DNA of 15,881 nucleotides, taken from Mageeibacillus sp. UBA3781 (GTDB lineage: Bacteria > Bacillota > Clostridia > Saccharofermentanales > Saccharofermentanaceae). A program made the position numbers and the translations under genes. This document shows, piece after piece, positions 13,175 through 15,881 of this stretch. The stretch covers positions 1-15,881 of the forward strand of contig DFFH01000103.1 of NCBI GenBank assembly GCA_002368805.1. The letters are read 5' to 3'. The notes beneath the pieces were generated by a model. It was given only the letters and a program-made list of their open reading frames with translations, made no database searches and was not told where the DNA came from. Within the stretch, counting starts at the first letter, position 1. Every line of letters starts with the position of its first letter.

Positions 13175-14503
13175 ATGGGCTGGACACTATACGAGATTGC
13201 TTTGAATCTATTTCAGGGATTCCTCTATACGTGGTTCGTGACTTCTATGCTCAAGAAGAAGACGCCGGAACATATCTCATCAATTTGCTGCGCACTTCTT
13301 CTATCCGCTTTTTATTCTTCATATCTGCTATTTCCCTTGCCGGATTGGGATACATGGATATTCTTGATTCTTATCTTATATGCTGTGTTTTTCTTTCGAG
13401 GGACGCTGGTTCAGCGCTTATTCTGGAGCATCATCCCCATTCTCGTTGTCAATTCCATCGCCGGGATAACATATTATCTGTTCTCGGCATTTTTCGAAAA
13501 GAACATGAACGAGTTGATGATTTCCGGCTCGCATCGCATCATGTTTACTCTGACAGCCAATATTCTTATGTGGGCAGTCCTTTTCTTGATAGTGAAGTTC
13601 TATCCAAGAAAAGAACTCTCTATGAACCCATCATATCTTCTTCTGATTGCAAATCTCCTATGCGTATTCCTGATTGATTTGCTATTTGAAATCAACACCG
13701 AATATCACATTCCCATCCGCTTTCTCCTAATCGGATGCGCAATCTCGCTTTCCATAGGCATTATTACCATTGTTACCAATCACACGATCGCCCGGCAAAC
13801 CGTCCGCGAACAGCAACTTCTTTTCCAGAACCATCAAATCAAAGAACAGCAACAACAGATGGAATTATTGCAGGAGAATTACCAAACCACCTTGCAGCTG
13901 CGTCACGACATCAAGGCGTATGTCAGCGATATAAAGAGATTGATTGAGCAAGGAAAACTCCCAAATCAGCCGGAATACCTGCGCCAACTGGAAGAACAGG
14001 CTACTCCTTCCTACTGTACCGGCAATCCGGCTCTGGATTCTATTCTCCCACTCAAGATCCAGAAAATCCTAGATCTCGGGATTGAATTCAATGGCGCGAA
14101 TCTTCACTATACAGGAGGCATGAACATCAGCGAATACCTGCTCTGCTCTCTCATCAGCAACATGCTGGATAATGCTGTTGAAGCCTTGGAAGAACGAAAA
14201 GATCGTCATGGTACACGCTATATTTCCCTGGAGTTCATATATAATCAGGCCGGTCTTCTGATTCTCTGCGAGAACCCGCTTCTTGGCCTTCTTCCCAAGA
14301 TGAAGCAAGTCTCCTTCCTCAGTAAGAAGAAAGAGCCCTATCACGGACTCGGAATCTCCATTATGGAAGGGATTGCTCGCGAAGCGGGCGGACAATTCGA
14401 TATCGTCATCGCCGGCGATCAATTCCGCGCCATCGCCCTTATTCCTCCGAAAGATAAATCCGTTTCCGAACCATCTAAGGATACAGAACATGAAAATGAT
14501 TGA
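13175..14503 (+). CDS. agrC: AgrC-like sensor histidine kinase (HPK10 type)
   Basis: A 442-aa membrane kinase. The first 205 residues contain six hydrophobic segments forming the peptide-sensing module. A glutamine-rich coiled coil (QIKEQQQQMELLQENYQ, about 221-237) links it to the catalytic part. The phosphorylated histidine is His244 in LRHDIKAYVSDI, the N box is SNMLDNAVEAL with Asn333, and the G box is HGLGISIMEGIAREAGG around residues 390-406. This H-D-x-K plus ENP layout is the AgrC/PlnB kinase group, whose ligands are secreted peptides. The start lies after GGGGGATC and two bases behind the regulator stop; its end overlaps agrB by 14 bases. The likely ligand is the peptide made from the divergent agrD gene. 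Confidence 0.9.
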   Translation: MGWTLYEIALNLFQGFLYTWFVTSMLKKKTPEHISSICCALLLSAFYSSYLLFPLPDWDTWIFLILILYAVFFFRGTLVQRLFWSIIPILVVNSIAGITYYLFSAFFEKNMNELMISGSHRIMFTLTANILMWAVLFLIVKFYPRKELSMNPSYLLLIANLLCVFLIDLLFEINTEYHIPIRFLLIGCAISLSIGIITIVTNHTIARQTVREQQLLFQNHQIKEQQQQMELLQENYQTTLQLRHDIKAYVSDIKRLIEQGKLPNQPEYLRQLEEQATPSYCTGNPALDSILPLKIQKILDLGIEFNGANLHYTGGMNISEYLLCSLISNMLDNAVEALEERKDRHGTRYISLEFIYNQAGLLILCENPLLGLLPKMKQVSFLSKKKEPYHGLGISIMEGIAREAGGQFDIVIAGDQFRAIALIPPKDKSVSEPSKDTEHEND

Positions 14504-15074
14504 ATCTCTTACAGATAACCTTATCAGAAAAGGGCATATACCTCAGGAAGACCGAGATATCTATCTCTATGGCTTTGATATCACATTCTACACGATATGG
14601 TCCACGGTTGCCTTGCTCCTGATCGGACTCGCACTGCAGCAATTCTGGGCAGCTGTCATTATCGTTTCTTTGTTCTATACATTCCAGTCAACCGGTGGTG
14701 GATACCATGCGAAATCTCATCTGGCATGTCTGCTTACGATGATTCTCGGACTTCTCGCCGGTCTGGGTTTCGTATTCTTCAGAAAATGGACCTTCGTACT
14801 ATGGGTCTTTTTCGGAATCGGGAGTGTTCTTCTATTCTCTTTTCCGTTGGTGCTTCACCCCAACAAGTCATTTTTGAACGCTAAGAGAGGACCTTTGACC
14901 ATCCGATCTGAAATCACAACTCTCTTTCTGATGTCATGCGTGATCGCCCTGAATATCTATTGGAATAGATATCTTCACAGTTTCTCGGCCGCATTCTTGC
15001 TCTCTGGATTATCACGAATCGCCGGAAAGATTATCTACGATAGGGAAGTTATTCCAAACAAGATGAAACACTGA
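14490..15074 (+). CDS. agrB: AgrB-like peptide-processing membrane protease
   Basis: A 194-aa membrane cysteine endopeptidase of the AgrB family, the usual length. It cuts the AgrD C-terminal tail and closes the ring. Catalytic His73 lies in TGGGYHAKSHLAC and Cys80 follows at the same seven-residue distance as His77/Cys84 of S. aureus AgrB. About five to six hydrophobic segments follow, with the conserved basic-proline stretch LHPNKSFLNAKRGPLTIRSE in the second half. I chose the ATG at 14490 (M-K-M-I-E-S-L), preceded by AAGG; the longer frame from 14373 overlaps the kinase G box and is not credible. Its peptide substrate is not downstream, as usual, but at 12080-12265 in the divergent operon. 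Confidence 0.9.
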   Translation: MKMIESLTDNLIRKGHIPQEDRDIYLYGFDITFYTIWSTVALLLIGLALQQFWAAVIIVSLFYTFQSTGGGYHAKSHLACLLTMILGLLAGLGFVFFRKWTFVLWVFFGIGSVLLFSFPLVLHPNKSFLNAKRGPLTIRSEITTLFLMSCVIALNIYWNRYLHSFSAAFLLSGLSRIAGKIIYDREVIPNKMKH

Positions 15075-15088
15075 ATTTAGGAACTCGC

Positions 15089-15151
15089 ATGGGAGATGAT
15101 GTTTTGAATGATTTGGAAGAGGAATTAGGCTTAGATTTGGAATGGTTGTAA
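15089..15151 (+). CDS. Possible 20-aa acidic peptide after agrB
   Basis: An ATG at 15089 with AGGA six bases before it opens a 20-codon frame, MGDDVLNDLEEELGLDLEWL, 14 bases after the agrB stop. The product is highly acidic, with leucines spaced as on an amphipathic helix, and has no Cys and no signal peptide. It occupies the place where agrD is normally found, yet lacks a ring nucleophile and the proline motif. It could be a true small peptide, the remnant of an earlier agrD tail, or chance. Low confidence. Confidence 0.35.
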   Translation: MGDDVLNDLEEELGLDLEWL

Positions 15152-15164
15152 CGAAGTGTTTTCA

Positions 15165-15193
15165 TTGACAAAACAGCATTTACTAATTAGAAT
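15165..15193 (+). promoter_or_regulatory. Strong sigma-A promoter of the structured RNA
   Basis: A consensus -35 TTGACA (15165-15170), a 17-base spacer and -10 TAGAAT (15188-15193). The predicted start, near 15199-15201, falls just before the first hairpin of the RNA. Confidence 0.75.
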
Positions 15194-15198
15194 AACAG

Positions 15199-15279
15199 TA
15201 AGAATCAGCATGAGCTGATTGGGCTGGTCGAAAGACCCTGGCCCACCAAGCGGCGGGGATATACCCCGCCATATTTTTT
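15199..15279 (+). ncRNA. Structured RNA upstream of a DUF3800 gene
   Basis: About 80 bases fold into three back-to-back hairpins. The first is AATCAGC-ATGA-GCTGATT (15203-15220). The second has outer stem GGGC/GCCC and inner stem GGTC/GACC, closed by a GAAA tetraloop of GNRA type (15221-15244). The third is GGCGGGG-ATATA-CCCCGCC (15252-15270), followed by six Ts. A linker ACCAAGC joins the last two. A consensus promoter sits just upstream and the next gene begins with a DUF3800 domain. Families of structured RNAs called DUF3800 motifs have been described in front of such genes by comparative genomics. I believe this is a member but cannot tell which class. It may be a cis-regulator or a stand-alone small RNA. 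Confidence 0.7.
15252..15279 (+). terminator. Rho-independent terminator ending the structured RNA
   Basis: A perfect 7-bp GC-rich stem GGCGGGG/CCCCGCC with a 5-base loop is followed by ATATTTTTT. It lies directly before the DUF3800 coding start, so the downstream gene is expressed only by readthrough or if the hairpin is prevented from forming. Confidence 0.75.
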
Positions 15280-15294
15280 ATGGGGGTTAATCGC

Positions 15295-15585
15295 TTGAAA
15301 AACGTTTTAAGTGTTTTTATTGATGAATCCGGTGTATTTGGCGAGTTTTCTACAAAAGCTCCATATTATATGGTCAGTATGGTCTTTCATGAGCAAAGAA
15401 TAGATATAACTGATGAAATAGCCATTCTTGACAGGCATATCAAAGAATTAGGATTTCCACCTCATGCTGTACATATGGGCCCTCTTATCCGCCGTGAATC
15501 AATATATCAACTGTATGACGATGAAGCCGGTCGAGCAAGCCTTATAAATACCATGCTACAAATGAAGCAAAAACATTTATTCTAG
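15295..15585 (+). CDS. DUF3800 domain protein, C-terminally truncated
   Basis: The product starts LKNVLSVFIDESGVFGEF, the typical opening of DUF3800 proteins (RNase H-like fold, first acidic residues in the IDESG strand), and continues with YYMVSMVFHEQ and the middle motif HAVHMGPLIRRESIY. Members are usually well over 200 residues, whereas this frame stops after 96 (or 101 from the ATG at 15280). I prefer the TTG at 15295 because GGGGG lies eight bases before it, while the ATG at 15280 has no ribosome binding site and touches the terminator T-tract. The end coincides with a convergent methyltransferase-like fragment, so the 3' half was probably lost in a rearrangement and the protein is likely inactive. 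The usual function of DUF3800 is unknown; links to mobile elements and defence are suspected. Confidence 0.7.
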   Translation: MKNVLSVFIDESGVFGEFSTKAPYYMVSMVFHEQRIDITDEIAILDRHIKELGFPPHAVHMGPLIRRESIYQLYDDEAGRASLINTMLQMKQKHLF

Positions 15586-15881
15586 CAAGAATAAGGTTAT
15601 CCCCTTGAAACTCATACCCATAGACGCTCTCGAGAGCTCGAAGTGCCCATATATTCCAATCCTCATCAGATGTAGCATTTTCATTTACGACTCTTAGCTT
15701 TCGATCGAGCAACCCAATTCTATTAGAAAGAGGAATCTCCTTTCCACTTACTGCATCATAAAAACTGACTATGTATGGTGCTTCACCGCACGATATTTCA
15801 AGGCGTTTAGCGTCTACATATTCCTTCCAAGTTTTTCCTCTATTGTCAAAATCAATTCAGTTTTTCTAGTTTTCCACGAGT
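15542..15881 (-). pseudogene. Restriction/methyltransferase-like protein fragment, truncated and frameshifted
   Basis: A minus-strand frame reads IDFDNRGKTWKEYVDAKR, LEISCGEAPYIVSFYDAVSG, NRIGLLDRKLRVVNENA and ESVYGYEFQGDNLILARIN. I recognise this from memory as a conserved block of Type IIG-like or restriction-subunit-M proteins (YVDARxLEITCGEAPYLVSRYD, RIGLLDRKLRVVNEN, YGYEFQGDNL). These normally continue in both directions. Here the family-like sequence ends at the junction near 15585 and the frame stops at 15542. Upstream, near 15857, an in-frame TGA interrupts it, while the neighbouring frame reads RGKLEKLN, so a small indel is likely. The gene is broken at both ends and lies tail-to-tail with the truncated DUF3800 gene. 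Confidence 0.7.

Overview
The window reads as an accessory region of a low-to-mid GC Gram-positive anaerobe, most likely Clostridia/Lachnospiraceae. The reasons are strong GGAGG-type ribosome binding sites, sigma-A-like promoters, an agr-type peptide quorum system with a LytTR regulator, clostridial-style MobC and relaxase sequences, and a DUF3800 gene behind a structured RNA. No rRNA, tRNA or CRISPR array is visible. Taxonomy is inferred from gene style only.

Left part (1-6000): a decayed mobilizable element and passenger genes. On the minus strand, a protein of unknown function (2708-3259) is followed by a long leader, a RepA-like hexameric ATPase (1218-2249), MobC (617-1225) and the first 27 codons of a relaxase (547-630). 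The relaxase stops abruptly, so the element has lost its own mobilization enzyme. A minus-strand terminator (398-424) and the 5' part of a small acidic protein (1-245) lie at the left edge. On the plus strand, an AAA_14/DUF4143 ATPase (3642-4922) sits behind four 23-bp tandem repeats, the last of which supplies its -35 box. A 13-bp direct repeat brackets this cassette. A minus-strand protein with an R-x4-H (HEPN-like) motif (4986-5783) follows.

Central part (5900-15150): the most interesting region. Two divergent transcription units share a regulatory interval (12266-12428) containing a perfect 16-bp direct repeat with a 21-bp period, the geometry of a LytTR/AgrA operator. Rightward are an AgrA-like LytTR regulator, an AgrC-like kinase, AgrB and a possible 20-aa peptide. 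Leftward, the first gene is a 61-aa AgrD-like precursor whose ring nucleophile would be serine (a lactone rather than a thiolactone). It is followed by alternating small secreted proteins (S) and large lipoproteins (L): S3-remnant, L2, S2, L1, S1. Two ABC permeases and an ABC ATPase close the unit. The S and L genes are paralogues made by tandem duplication, which also copied the tail of agrD. The first S copy has collapsed by an in-frame internal deletion to a 31-codon stub.

Working model (inference): AgrB processes and exports the AgrD peptide, the kinase/regulator pair senses it, and the regulator binds the shared repeat to switch on a set of secreted protein plus lipoprotein pairs with their own ABC exporter. 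This could be a quorum-controlled antagonism-and-immunity or surface-modification locus. I do not recognise the S and L families.

Right edge (15150-15881): a strong promoter drives a compact three-hairpin RNA ending in a terminator, directly before a DUF3800 gene. That gene is cut short at about 15585, where it runs tail-to-tail into a truncated, frameshifted fragment of a restriction/methyltransferase-like gene, marking a rearrangement junction.
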